A stretch of 18,507 nt of DNA from CAYJXK01 sp964374115 (lineage in GTDB: Bacteria > Patescibacteriota > Patescibacteriia > Magasanikbacterales > UBA922). The notes beneath the pieces are model-generated. The model saw only the letters and a list, made by a program, of their open reading frames with translations, ran no database searches and was not told the origin of the DNA. Of the stretch, positions 7,345 to 15,272 are shown in pieces. Where the stretch lies: the NCBI GenBank assembly GCA_964374115.1, contig CAYJXK010000015.1, forward strand, positions 1-18,507, in the 5' to 3' direction. Numbering within the stretch: the stretch's first letter is position 1; every line of letters starts with the position of its first letter. A program made the position numbers and the translations under genes.

Positions 7345-10300
7345 ATGAATGCCCAATCCAAGATTTTTTCTGTGATTGAGAGATTCAATTCGTCTATGCG
7401 TATCAGTCGTCAAAAGGACCTGATCATTTTTGCCATGAGTATTGTCCTACTCACCTTTTTTTCTGTTACCGTCGTGTGGTACAGCGGCATTCGCACATAC
7501 TATGCGCCGGGTATGGCAGCTTCGCGTGATCGCAATGGGGGAAATCCGACGCCGTCTCGAGATAGCGGATCGTCACGAAGCGAAAGCCCTTCCAATATCT
7601 ACAATGCAAATCCGAGAGTTGCCAATCTTTCCGCCCAATCTAGTATGACTGGTACGGGAGAGGTGCAGATACAAGCAACTATTTTTGATGCCGATGATCC
7701 CACCGCGCAACTGCGTCTCATGTACAAAAAGGATTTGAATTGTGGATCCATGGATGGGTTACGCATGGCAACAGTTTCGAGCACGGTTATGGTTGGAGGA
7801 GTGCAGTCTTCCACAGTGATCGTGGATAACAATGCGCCCAATCAAATACGCGGTATCTCTCTTGAGAGAGGATTTGCCACAGTGAGTTTTTGGTGGGAAG
7901 CCAAAAGGGATGTTCCGGGAATAGAAGGGCAGGTATGTCTTTTTGTGATTCCCAATGATCGAAAAGATGATGGCGAGGCAGGCGTGCTCACCAAGATTGT
8001 CGATCTTGTTCCACCCATAGTCCCTGGTCCGTTGTCTCTTGTTTCTACGACACAGCAATCTGCCACGATTGGATTTGGGGCTCCATCGTCTGATACATAT
8101 TTTTCAGAATATAGCATTATATCCGTCGCGACCCCTACGTCTTCTGTCTTTGAAAAATATCTCCTCACTCGCGTCGCAGATCCAAATCTTGGATTTGTTG
8201 ATTATAACAAAGCAACCCAAACAGTTATGGACGGACTTGCGACAGCGACCGCTTATGTGATAGACATCAGCGCATCTGACCAATCAGGAAACACCAGCGT
8301 CTCCAATAAACCAATCGAGGTGTTTACCCTCGCGGATACACCTGGGCCTGTTGTTTCCACTTTTTTGAGTTCCACATCGACACGGCTGGTGATTGATCCG
8401 GCATCCAATCCAGAGTATGTAGAATATGCTCTTTGTGTGGTCGTCGGCCGTCTTCCGTGTGCTGATGATCAGTTTGTTGCTATAGACGGATCGATCAGGA
8501 AGTATCCCATATGGGGGACAAAGCCGGATTTTGGTGGAGATAGTGGAGTTGTGGTTCGAGGCCTTCATCCAAGCGTCACGTATCATTTTTTCGCGAAGGC
8601 ACGAAATATCGCCAAGATAGAGACGTCCTATTCGTCATGGGATGTATCATCTATTGCATCTTCTCCCGCACCCGTTTCCTCAAAATTGCCGCAGAAATTG
8701 CTTGCGGCTCTTGGCGCGAGTGAAGATGAATTCTTGCCGACAGGATTCATCAAAATAGTCAAAAATGACACTCCTATTTTGTATACCAATAGTTTGGTGG
8801 TGACGCTTTTGTTTGATTCAGTATTTGCCAATTATGTTATCTTGGAAGAGAGCGATGATACGCCTCTTTCTACCTTGACCAACAAAACATACCAGCCAAT
8901 CGTGAATTCGAGACAGCAATGGCAGTTGAGCGCAGGGGAAGGAAAAAAATGTATCAACGCAGTGCTTCGCAATTCTGAAACAGGAGTGAAACTCACCACG
9001 TATGTATGCGTGATTGTGGATACCACGGCTCCCGCTCCTCCAGTCGTACGAGACGTGGATCTCACACAATTGGATGAGAGCCGCAGATCTGTCATTCCAC
9101 AGATCACCGGTGTGGCTGAGCCATTGTCAAAAGTATTTATTACTGTCAAGCGTCCAAATGGAGAAAACGCGATGGCGCCACTCCGTCTTGCGATGCGGGG
9201 GACATTGTCGTACCTCCGACTCGCGGGCTCTCATGAGATTACCTATGCCACTGAGGTGGGTTCCAATGGGAGTTGGTCGTTTGAATTTCCTGAGTCCCTT
9301 GATCCTGGCTCGTATACCATGGCAATCCAAACGCAAGATTCTGCCGGGAATTATTCCGGAGTCACACAGCAACCGATCACAATCCCAAATGGTTCTTCGC
9401 AACAGAGTGGTTCGCCGCAAAGCGGAACTGGCGGGGAAACCACAGGCGAACATACGCCACCTGGCATGGAGTCAACTGGCCCGATATCGTCTGTTCCGGG
9501 AAGCGTTCCGTCTTCAGAGGCGAGTATCAACGGATCAAGCGGCGGGAGTGGCGGATCGGCATTTGAGAGCGGATTGGCTCCGCAAGAGAACGCCCCAGCC
9601 ACAAAAGAAAGCATAGGTATCACTGCGATTGAATCTATATTGAAAGAATCGGAAAAGGGAGAAGAAACAGGAAGTGCCGCATCTATGACATTTCTTGCAC
9701 CACCTGCTCTTACGATTTCAAAAGCAACAGTAAAAGTGGTTCAGGCAGTTCTCGCGAGCAAAGACGTGCAGGATTTGAATACCAAGGTTCTGGCTCCGAC
9801 GATCGCTGCCGGAGCTGTTGCCAATGTGGCCGTTGGTTTTACGCTTCCACAGGTGCTGGTGTTCTTGCGATATCTATTTGGACAACCGATTGTGCTCCTC
9901 AGACTGCGCAAACAAAAGCGATGGGGAGTGATTTATCATGCATTCAACAAACAGCCCGTGGATCTTGCAATGGTTCGCCTGATTGATCATAAGTCGAATG
10001 CGATCGTGCAATCGCGTGTCACCGATATGCAGGGCCGGTATTTCTTTATTACGACACCAGGGATTTATCGGATTGAAGTCGCCAAAGACGGATTCCGCGG
10101 GTTGAGTGTGCTGTTGCAAAAGAGAGTCGAGGATAGCCGATATAGCAATCTCTATCACGGGAATACATTCACGGTCACAGCAGAAAGAACCGTGGTGCAT
10201 TACAATATTCCGCTTGATCCGCGAGATGAAGAGATCTCCACAAGTCTCGTTTTGCAGGAGCATTCCAAACAAGCGCTCCAACGCGTGCTCAGTATGTTGG

Positions 10301-10749
10301 GGGTTGGGGTTGCGATGCTCTCTTTTGCTATTTCTCCAACACCCATCATAGCGGTTTTTCTTGCCGTGCATCTTCTTTTTTATGGCATGTTTTATCGCAT
10401 GGCCTATCGGTATCAGCCCACATCATATGGCGTCGTGACAGATAACAAGACAAGAAAGCCCATAAAGAGTGCGGTGGTGCGCGTGTTTGATGAACAATAT
10501 CATAAGCTCGTGCAAACGGCTGTCACTGATCACGCTGGCCGGTATGCGGCGCTCGTTGGTCCCAGTCGCTATTATGTCACCTATGAAAAGGATGGATATG
10601 AAAAGAAGATCAGCCCGTCGCTTGATTATAGCAGTGAGCAAACAGGAGGACTCGGGGGTATTATTGCGAGAAATGAAGGACTCTATTCTCTGAAAAGTCA
10701 CAAGGCAACCTCTCAAAAGCCAAGGAAGATGATAGTGGGTTATTCGTAA
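7345..10749 (+). CDS. Large multidomain membrane-anchored protein with Fn3/Ig-like ectodomain and two carboxypeptidase-regulatory-like modules
   Basis: The 1134-aa product has a basic N-terminus and a transmembrane helix (about 26-48), then a Pro/Ser/Gly-rich linker (55-90). Beta-rich modules follow: one at 90-220, fibronectin-III-like domains at about 222-330 and 331-440, an Ig-like region at about 464-560, and a bacterial Ig-like domain at about 561-683 ending in a DSAGNYS motif. A Ser/Gly/Thr-rich low-complexity linker spans 684-780. Further helices lie near 815-843 and as a hairpin at about 980-997 and 1000-1018. Between and after them are two related carboxypeptidase-regulatory-like folds (about 860-958 and 1025-1095) sharing a VTD..GRY core and a KDGF/KDGY end. 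Large proteins of this style occur in Patescibacteria; adhesion or envelope scaffolding is inferred. Basic residues after the second helix (853-858) and after the last (1018-1022) suggest both modules face the cytoplasm. It is a single-gene unit with its own promoter and terminator. Confidence 0.8.
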   Translation: MNAQSKIFSVIERFNSSMRISRQKDLIIFAMSIVLLTFFSVTVVWYSGIRTYYAPGMAASRDRNGGNPTPSRDSGSSRSESPSNIYNANPRVANLSAQSSMTGTGEVQIQATIFDADDPTAQLRLMYKKDLNCGSMDGLRMATVSSTVMVGGVQSSTVIVDNNAPNQIRGISLERGFATVSFWWEAKRDVPGIEGQVCLFVIPNDRKDDGEAGVLTKIVDLVPPIVPGPLSLVSTTQQSATIGFGAPSSDTYFSEYSIISVATPTSSVFEKYLLTRVADPNLGFVDYNKATQTVMDGLATATAYVIDISASDQSGNTSVSNKPIEVFTLADTPGPVVSTFLSSTSTRLVIDPASNPEYVEYALCVVVGRLPCADDQFVAIDGSIRKYPIWGTKPDFGGDSGVVVRGLHPSVTYHFFAKARNIAKIETSYSSWDVSSIASSPAPVSSKLPQKLLAALGASEDEFLPTGFIKIVKNDTPILYTNSLVVTLLFDSVFANYVILEESDDTPLSTLTNKTYQPIVNSRQQWQLSAGEGKKCINAVLRNSETGVKLTTYVCVIVDTTAPAPPVVRDVDLTQLDESRRSVIPQITGVAEPLSKVFITVKRPNGENAMAPLRLAMRGTLSYLRLAGSHEITYATEVGSNGSWSFEFPESLDPGSYTMAIQTQDSAGNYSGVTQQPITIPNGSSQQSGSPQSGTGGETTGEHTPPGMESTGPISSVPGSVPSSEASINGSSGGSGGSAFESGLAPQENAPATKESIGITAIESILKESEKGEETGSAASMTFLAPPALTISKATVKVVQAVLASKDVQDLNTKVLAPTIAAGAVANVAVGFTLPQVLVFLRYLFGQPIVLLRLRKQKRWGVIYHAFNKQPVDLAMVRLIDHKSNAIVQSRVTDMQGRYFFITTPGIYRIEVAKDGFRGLSVLLQKRVEDSRYSNLYHGNTFTVTAERTVVHYNIPLDPRDEEISTSLVLQEHSKQALQRVLSMLGVGVAMLSFAISPTPIIAVFLAVHLLFYGMFYRMAYRYQPTSYGVVTDNKTRKPIKSAVVRVFDEQYHKLVQTAVTDHAGRYAALVGPSRYYVTYEKDGYEKKISPSLDYSSEQTGGLGGIIARNEGLYSLKSHKATSQKPRKMIVGYS

Positions 10750-10771
10750 ACTGTTTCATGAGCATCCTGCA

Positions 10772-10803
10772 ACCCCCAGACGCATACGCATCCGGGGGTC
10801 TTT
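10772..10803 (+). terminator. Terminator after the 1134-aa gene
   Basis: ACCCCC (10772-10777) pairs with GGGGGT (10794-10799), with partial inner pairing of the 16 bases between. The trailing TCTTT is a short, weak T-tract. Its 3' edge overlaps the -35 element of the gapA promoter. Confidence 0.5.
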
Positions 10804-10829
10804 GCGTGTATAAGGGAGCGTGATACAAT
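10802..10829 (+). promoter_or_regulatory. Sigma70-like promoter of the lower-glycolysis operon
   Basis: A -35 TTGCGT (10802-10807) is separated by 16 nt from -10 TACAAT (10824-10829), preceded by TGA as an extended -10. Transcription would start near 10836, leaving a leader of about 23 nt before the gapA ATG at 10859. The leader is AU-rich and has no Shine-Dalgarno-like sequence. Confidence 0.6.
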
Positions 10830-10858
10830 ACGTCTACCTTAATTTTTACTTTTCACAT

Positions 10859-11860
10859 ATGCTCCGCGTTGCCATCAATGGATTTGGGAGGATCGGGCGC
10901 CATGCCCTGAAAGTCGCGTGGACTCCAACACATCAAAAGACCATGCAGATTGTTGGGATCAACGATCTCACAGACACCAAAACACTCGCGCATCTGCTCT
11001 GCTACGATACCGCGTATCCAGATTTTTCTTCCTCTGTTTCTCACGATGAGGGACATATCAGTATTGATGGAGTGCCTGTGAACGCGTACGGGTTGAAAGA
11101 TCCATCTGAATTGCCTTGGAAAGATTTGAAAGTTGATGTCGTGATTGAATCAACAGGGCGATTTACGGATGCGGAGGGCGCGGGCAAACATATCATGGCA
11201 GGCGCAAAAAAGGTTGTGATTTCAGCGCCAGCAAAAGGAGATATCAAAACATTTGTCCGCGGCGTGAATGATAACACGTATAGCGGTGAGACTATTATCA
11301 ATAATGCGTCCTGCACCACGAATTGTCTTGCGCCAGTCGTGGATGTAATCGAAAAAACATTTGGTATTGAAAAAGCGCTTATGAGCACGGTTCACGCGTA
11401 TACGGCAGACCAAAATCTGCAAGATGGGCCGCACAAAGATCTGCGTCGCGCGCGAGCTGCCGCGGCAAATATTGTGCCCACGACAACTGGAGCAGCCAAA
11501 GCGACGACGGAAGTGATTCCACAACTGAAAGGCAATTTCGACGGGCATGCGTTTCGAGTGCCGACAATCACCGTGTCGCTTGCCGATTTTACTCTTCTTC
11601 TCAAAAAGAATGCTACCGTTGATGAAATTAATGGCGCGCTCAAAGACGCTTCAGAAGGACGATTAAAAAATATCCTTGGTGTCACAAACGAACCATTGGT
11701 GTCGAGCGATTTTATTGCTGATCCTCGGTCATCCATCGTGGATCTTGAGCTTACTCGCGTCGTCGGAGGCAACCTCGTCAAAATTGTTGCTTGGTACGAC
11801 AACGAATGGGGATACGCGAATCGGTTGATCGAGATGGTCTCGGTGGTGGGGAATTTTTAG
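10859..11860 (+). CDS. gapA: Type I glyceraldehyde-3-phosphate dehydrogenase
   Basis: The enzyme oxidises and phosphorylates glyceraldehyde-3-phosphate to 1,3-bisphosphoglycerate using NAD(P)+. The Rossmann motif INGFGRIGR opens the 333-aa product. The active-site motif SCTTNCLAP carries the catalytic cysteine (C152), and STVHAYT carries the activating histidine (H179). DGPHKDLRRARAA and the C-terminal WYDNEWGY are classical GapA segments; the proline in DGPH suggests NAD rather than NADP preference, an inference only. The frame extends 13 codons upstream, but the ATG at 10859 matches the usual N-terminus (MLRVAINGFG). It is the first gene of the glycolytic operon; pgk starts 2 nt after its stop. 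All key residues are present. Confidence 0.98.
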   Translation: MLRVAINGFGRIGRHALKVAWTPTHQKTMQIVGINDLTDTKTLAHLLCYDTAYPDFSSSVSHDEGHISIDGVPVNAYGLKDPSELPWKDLKVDVVIESTGRFTDAEGAGKHIMAGAKKVVISAPAKGDIKTFVRGVNDNTYSGETIINNASCTTNCLAPVVDVIEKTFGIEKALMSTVHAYTADQNLQDGPHKDLRRARAAAANIVPTTTGAAKATTEVIPQLKGNFDGHAFRVPTITVSLADFTLLLKKNATVDEINGALKDASEGRLKNILGVTNEPLVSSDFIADPRSSIVDLELTRVVGGNLVKIVAWYDNEWGYANRLIEMVSVVGNF

Positions 11861-11862
11861 AG

Positions 11863-13053
11863 ATGGACTCTCAACGTATGCCTCTTCGCTCAATCAAACA
11901 AGCGCCAAATCTCAAAAATAAACGCGTCCTCGTGCGCGTTGATTTTAATGTGCCGATCAAAAATGGAAACGTGGCGGATGATACGCGTTTGAGAGTATCA
12001 CTTTCCACCATTCGTTATCTTCAAAAAAAGAAAGCACGCGTTATTCTCCTGACACATATTGGGCGGCCAGGAGGCAAGGTAGTCGAGGATCTTTCGGTAA
12101 AACCAATTGCAAAAAGACTTTCTTCATTGCTCCATTGCCATATTGTTCCATTGCCGCATCTGCAAGCCGATCTTTCCGAGTTGAAAAGTGGAGATGTCGC
12201 ATTACTCGAAAATACCCGATTTTATAAAGGAGACGAAGAGAACGACAGCGCATTTGCAAAAAGGCTCGCGTCTTTGGGGGATATATTTGTTCTCGACGGA
12301 TTTGCCGTATCCCATCGCTCGGCCGCATCGGTTGTTGGGGTTGCGAAATATCTTCCAAGCTATATGGGATTATTATTAGAAGAAGAGATGACGAGTCTCA
12401 ACCGAGTCGTCAAGAGTCCAAAACATCCATTCGTCGTCGTAATCGGTGGCGCAAAAATTGAAACCAAGCTGCCGATCATCACACACCTCTTGTCTCGAGC
12501 AGATCATATTCTTGTTGGTGGCGCGATTATCAGCACGTATCTTGCAACCAAGGGATATAGCGTCGGTGCGTCTCTGGTTGATAGCGATGTGGAGAAGAAA
12601 TATCTTATGCCTCTACAAAAAAGGAAGATCATGATCCCAGTTGATCTTGTTGTCGGGAATGTGGATGGCACACGTCATCGTGTTGTCGCAATCGTAAAAA
12701 TGCCCCATGTAATATGTGGGAAAGGCGAAGCCATTTTTGATATTGGTCCAAAGACGAGAGAACTATTTCAATCAGTCATTGCAAAAGCCAAAACATTGGC
12801 ATGGAACGGCGCGATGGGATATTTTGAACAGAAACCGTATGATAAAGGGACTCGCATGATTGCTCGCGCAATCGCGGATCGATCCTGTCAACGTGGCGTT
12901 TTTAGCGTGATCGGCGGCGGCGAGACAGTCCAGGCTATGGAGATGGTTCATCGCACGGGCGATATTGATCTCGTCTCAACCGGTGGTGGCGCGATGCTTG
13001 AATATTTATCCGGGAAAAAACTTCCAGGCATTGAGGCGTTGAAACGGAAATGA
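11863..13053 (+). CDS. pgk: Phosphoglycerate kinase
   Basis: The enzyme transfers the acyl phosphate of 1,3-bisphosphoglycerate to ADP, the first substrate-level phosphorylation of glycolysis. The product is 396 aa from the ATG at 11863, normal for bacteria; an ATG at 11878 would give 391 aa and may be the true start. Substrate and hinge motifs are VDFNVP (26-31), HIGRP (65-69), NTRF (117-120), HR (151-152) and GGAKIETK (195-202). Several usually conserved positions differ: DGFAVSHR instead of DAFG.AHR, WNGAMGYFE instead of WNGPMGVFE (314-322), and GGGET (351-355) where GGGDS/T is usual. The substitutions are mild and the frame is intact, so I expect an active enzyme. It follows gapA after 2 nt and ends with TGA. 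Confidence 0.97.
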   Translation: MDSQRMPLRSIKQAPNLKNKRVLVRVDFNVPIKNGNVADDTRLRVSLSTIRYLQKKKARVILLTHIGRPGGKVVEDLSVKPIAKRLSSLLHCHIVPLPHLQADLSELKSGDVALLENTRFYKGDEENDSAFAKRLASLGDIFVLDGFAVSHRSAASVVGVAKYLPSYMGLLLEEEMTSLNRVVKSPKHPFVVVIGGAKIETKLPIITHLLSRADHILVGGAIISTYLATKGYSVGASLVDSDVEKKYLMPLQKRKIMIPVDLVVGNVDGTRHRVVAIVKMPHVICGKGEAIFDIGPKTRELFQSVIAKAKTLAWNGAMGYFEQKPYDKGTRMIARAIADRSCQRGVFSVIGGGETVQAMEMVHRTGDIDLVSTGGGAMLEYLSGKKLPGIEALKRK

Positions 13054-13076
13054 TCCTTCTTTCAATGTTGCAAATG

Positions 13077-13085
13077 TGATATACT
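13077..13085 (+). promoter_or_regulatory. Candidate internal promoter before the SIMPL gene
   Basis: TGA followed by TATACT (13080-13085) forms an extended -10 in the 61-nt pgk-SIMPL gap. A poor -35 (TTCTTT, 13057-13062) lies 17 nt upstream. A start near 13092 would give an AU-rich 23-nt leader with no ribosome site. It could allow the SIMPL-eno-gpmI segment to be transcribed separately from gapA-pgk. Confidence 0.45.
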
Positions 13086-13114
13086 AAATTTGACTTTTGA
13101 CTTTTATTTTTTAT

Positions 13115-13978
13115 ATGCCTGTCGCAAAAACCAACGGCAACGAGGGTAGCCGAAAAACAATCCCTCAATCACATGATTGTTGTTTTAACAAAGACTGTTC
13201 TCGCGATATACGGAAACGAACATATTGTGGTGAAATCAGTCGCAAGATTCTTTGGACGTTTGTGGGGATTCTTCTCGCGTATATGATTGTGCTTGTCGGC
13301 GCCATGATCAGAAACAGAATCCAAGAGTTCAATTTTATTGGTCAAGCTCCTCGAGGAGAGCGGATTATCACCATTGATGCCGAAGGCAAAGTGTCTGTGA
13401 ATCCAGATATCGCGGTGGTCACGATGGGAATGACAAATGAAGCGAAAACCATCGTAGAAGCACAACAAAAGAATACAGCGGTTATGAATACGCTTCTTCA
13501 AAAATTGGGAGCGCTGGCGATCGCAAAGAATGATATTCAAACCACGAATTATACGATCTTTCCACAATATGATTATTCGGACAACGGACAAAAACTCCGT
13601 GGATATCGAGTGGATCAGAACGTCACCGTAAAAATTCGCGATTTGGAAAAAGCGAATGCAGTGCTTTCTCTTGCAGGAGAGGTGGGAGCCAACACCGTCG
13701 ACGGGCTCCGGTTTACCGTAGATGATCGAGTGGTATATGTGGCAGAAGCGCGAGAAGACGCGCTCGAGAAAATCCGAGAAAAAGCGCGGCTCATTGCCTC
13801 GAATCTGGGTGTGTCTTTTGTCGAAATTGTGTCGTATAATGAATTTGAAAGCGGCAGTGATGGTTTGACGCCGAAAGCATATGATTCTTTGGGATTCGGG
13901 AGCGAGGGTGGCCCGATCATTGAGCCAGGGAGCATGTATGTGATATTGCAGGTGAGCGTTTCGTTTGCGATTCGGTGA
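13115..13978 (+). CDS. Membrane-anchored SIMPL-domain (DUF541) protein
   Basis: The 287-aa product has a roughly 43-residue cytoplasmic N-terminus rich in charged and cysteine residues, one transmembrane helix (about 44-66), and a SIMPL/DUF541 domain (about 82-287). Domain signs are ITIDAEGKVSVNPDIA at its start, a long helix with EAQQKN, the NYTIFPQYDY/GYRVDQNVTV strand pair (about 146-172), a second helix ending EKARLIASNLGV, and a C-terminal VSVSFAIR strand. SIMPL proteins are usually exported; their molecular role is not well defined. The N-terminus holds H20, C22, C23, C28 and C38, a possible metal-binding or redox cluster. The ATG at 13115 is chosen over an upstream TTG at 13097. It lies between pgk and eno and its TGA is 15 nt before the eno ATG, so it belongs to the glycolytic operon; no link to glycolysis is known to me. 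Confidence 0.88.
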   Translation: MPVAKTNGNEGSRKTIPQSHDCCFNKDCSRDIRKRTYCGEISRKILWTFVGILLAYMIVLVGAMIRNRIQEFNFIGQAPRGERIITIDAEGKVSVNPDIAVVTMGMTNEAKTIVEAQQKNTAVMNTLLQKLGALAIAKNDIQTTNYTIFPQYDYSDNGQKLRGYRVDQNVTVKIRDLEKANAVLSLAGEVGANTVDGLRFTVDDRVVYVAEAREDALEKIREKARLIASNLGVSFVEIVSYNEFESGSDGLTPKAYDSLGFGSEGGPIIEPGSMYVILQVSVSFAIR

Positions 13979-13992
13979 GTTTTTCTCAGTAT

Positions 13993-15246
13993 ATGAAATC
14001 AACCACGATCACATCGATCGTCGCTCGAGAAATTCTTGACTCTCGGGGTAACCCGACCGTGGAAACCACAGTCGGTCTTTCGGATGGAAGCACAGGCACG
14101 GCCGCTGTGCCAAGCGGGGCGTCAACTGGCACGCACGAGGCGATAGAACTGCGTGACAATACGAAACGATACGGGGGAAAAGGAGTGCTCAAGGTTGTAA
14201 AAAATGTAAATGTCATCATTGCAAAAGCGCTCAAAGGAAAAGACGCTCTCCATCAGCGAGCGATTGATACCGAGATGATCGCTCTTGACGGAACAGAGAA
14301 TAAAAGAAATCTTGGAGCAAACGCGATTCTCTCTGTGTCTCTTGCGCTCTGCCGTGCCGGCGCAGTTTCGTCCAAGCGATTCCTCTATCGATATATTCGA
14401 GAGGTGTTTGGTATCAAAGAAAAAGAATGGCGGATGCCCGTTCCTACCATGAATATCCTTAATGGTGGGAGACACGCGGATAATAATTTGAGTGTGCAAG
14501 AATTCATGATTGTGCCGATCCATCGTGTTTTTGCCGAGCGTGTTCGTATTGGGTCGCAAGTATTTCATACTTTGTCTCAAATTCTTCATCGGAAAGGTTA
14601 TGCGACTGGTGTCGGGGATGAAGGCGGATTTGCGCCAGAGCTCCCGAACAATGAACAGGCGCTCAAATGCATCATGCAGGCAATCACTGAGGCAGGATTT
14701 GTTCCTGGCCGTCATGTATATCTGGCGCTCGATGTGGCAGCATCTGAATTTTACCGAGGCGATACATATTATCTCGAGAGCAAGCATACGGGCTTTCGTG
14801 CGGATAAGATGATCCGTATTCTCGAAACATGGATAAAAAAGTATCCGATTCTGTCTCTCGAAGACGGCCTTGCCGAAGATGATTGGGAACATTGGAGAAT
14901 ACTCACAAAGCACACAGGCAAAAAAGTCACACTGGTGGGAGATGATCTCTTTGCCACCAATGTGTCCCGTCTTCAAAAAGGGATTGATGAAAAAGTAGCA
15001 AACGCCATCCTTATCAAACTGAACCAAATTGGGACGTTGTCTGAAACAATTGATGCGGTTACGTTGGCGAGAAAACATGGCTATGCCATTTCTGTGTCGC
15101 ACCGTTCAGGAGAAACCGCGGATACATTTATTGCTGATTTTGCGGCTGCAGTGAATGCCGAGTTTATTAAAACAGGCTCGCTGTGTCGTTCTGAGAGGGT
15201 AGAGAAATATAATCGGTTGATGAAGATAGAGATGGAAGTAAGCTGA
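13993..15246 (+). CDS. eno: Enolase (phosphopyruvate hydratase)
   Basis: Enolase dehydrates 2-phosphoglycerate to phosphoenolpyruvate with two Mg2+. The 417-aa product (ATG at 13993) starts like typical enolases, with AREILDSRGNP at 11-21. A GTG at 13975 overlapping the upstream TGA would add six residues and is less likely. The catalytic-loop serine lies in PSGASTG; H161 and E170 (QEFMI) are in the active site; E210 (GDEGGFAP) and K342 (IKLNQIGT) are the general acid/base pair, and K393 lies in FIKTGSLCRSER. Metal ligands D247, E290 and D317 are all present. GGRHADNN has Arg where Ala is usual, a minor change. No Shine-Dalgarno-like sequence is close to the start. It is coupled to the SIMPL gene upstream and followed by two gpmI genes. 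Confidence 0.98.
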   Translation: MKSTTITSIVAREILDSRGNPTVETTVGLSDGSTGTAAVPSGASTGTHEAIELRDNTKRYGGKGVLKVVKNVNVIIAKALKGKDALHQRAIDTEMIALDGTENKRNLGANAILSVSLALCRAGAVSSKRFLYRYIREVFGIKEKEWRMPVPTMNILNGGRHADNNLSVQEFMIVPIHRVFAERVRIGSQVFHTLSQILHRKGYATGVGDEGGFAPELPNNEQALKCIMQAITEAGFVPGRHVYLALDVAASEFYRGDTYYLESKHTGFRADKMIRILETWIKKYPILSLEDGLAEDDWEHWRILTKHTGKKVTLVGDDLFATNVSRLQKGIDEKVANAILIKLNQIGTLSETIDAVTLARKHGYAISVSHRSGETADTFIADFAAAVNAEFIKTGSLCRSERVEKYNRLMKIEMEVS

Positions 15247-15263
15247 TTTGATTCGTTGAGCCC

Positions 15264-15268
15264 GGGAG
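15264..15268 (+). promoter_or_regulatory. Ribosome binding site of gpmI copy 1
   Basis: GGGAG lies 4 nt upstream of the ATG at 15273 in the 26-nt eno-gpmI gap. It is one of the clearest Shine-Dalgarno-like sites in this operon, where gapA, SIMPL, eno and the second gpmI lack one. Confidence 0.5.
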
Positions 15269-15272
15269 TTTT

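Noticed and set aside
9014..9616. 200-aa + strand frame inside the 1134-aa gene
   Set aside because: It is an out-of-frame shadow of the Ig-like and linker region; no ribosome site or domain.
13169..14002. 277-aa minus-strand open frame opposite the SIMPL gene
   Set aside because: The SIMPL reading has a coherent membrane helix and domain; the antisense frame has shadow-like composition and no signal.
14122..15102. 326-aa minus-strand open frame opposite eno
   Set aside because: It is antisense to enolase, with His/Arg/Cys-rich composition typical of a shadow frame and no motif.
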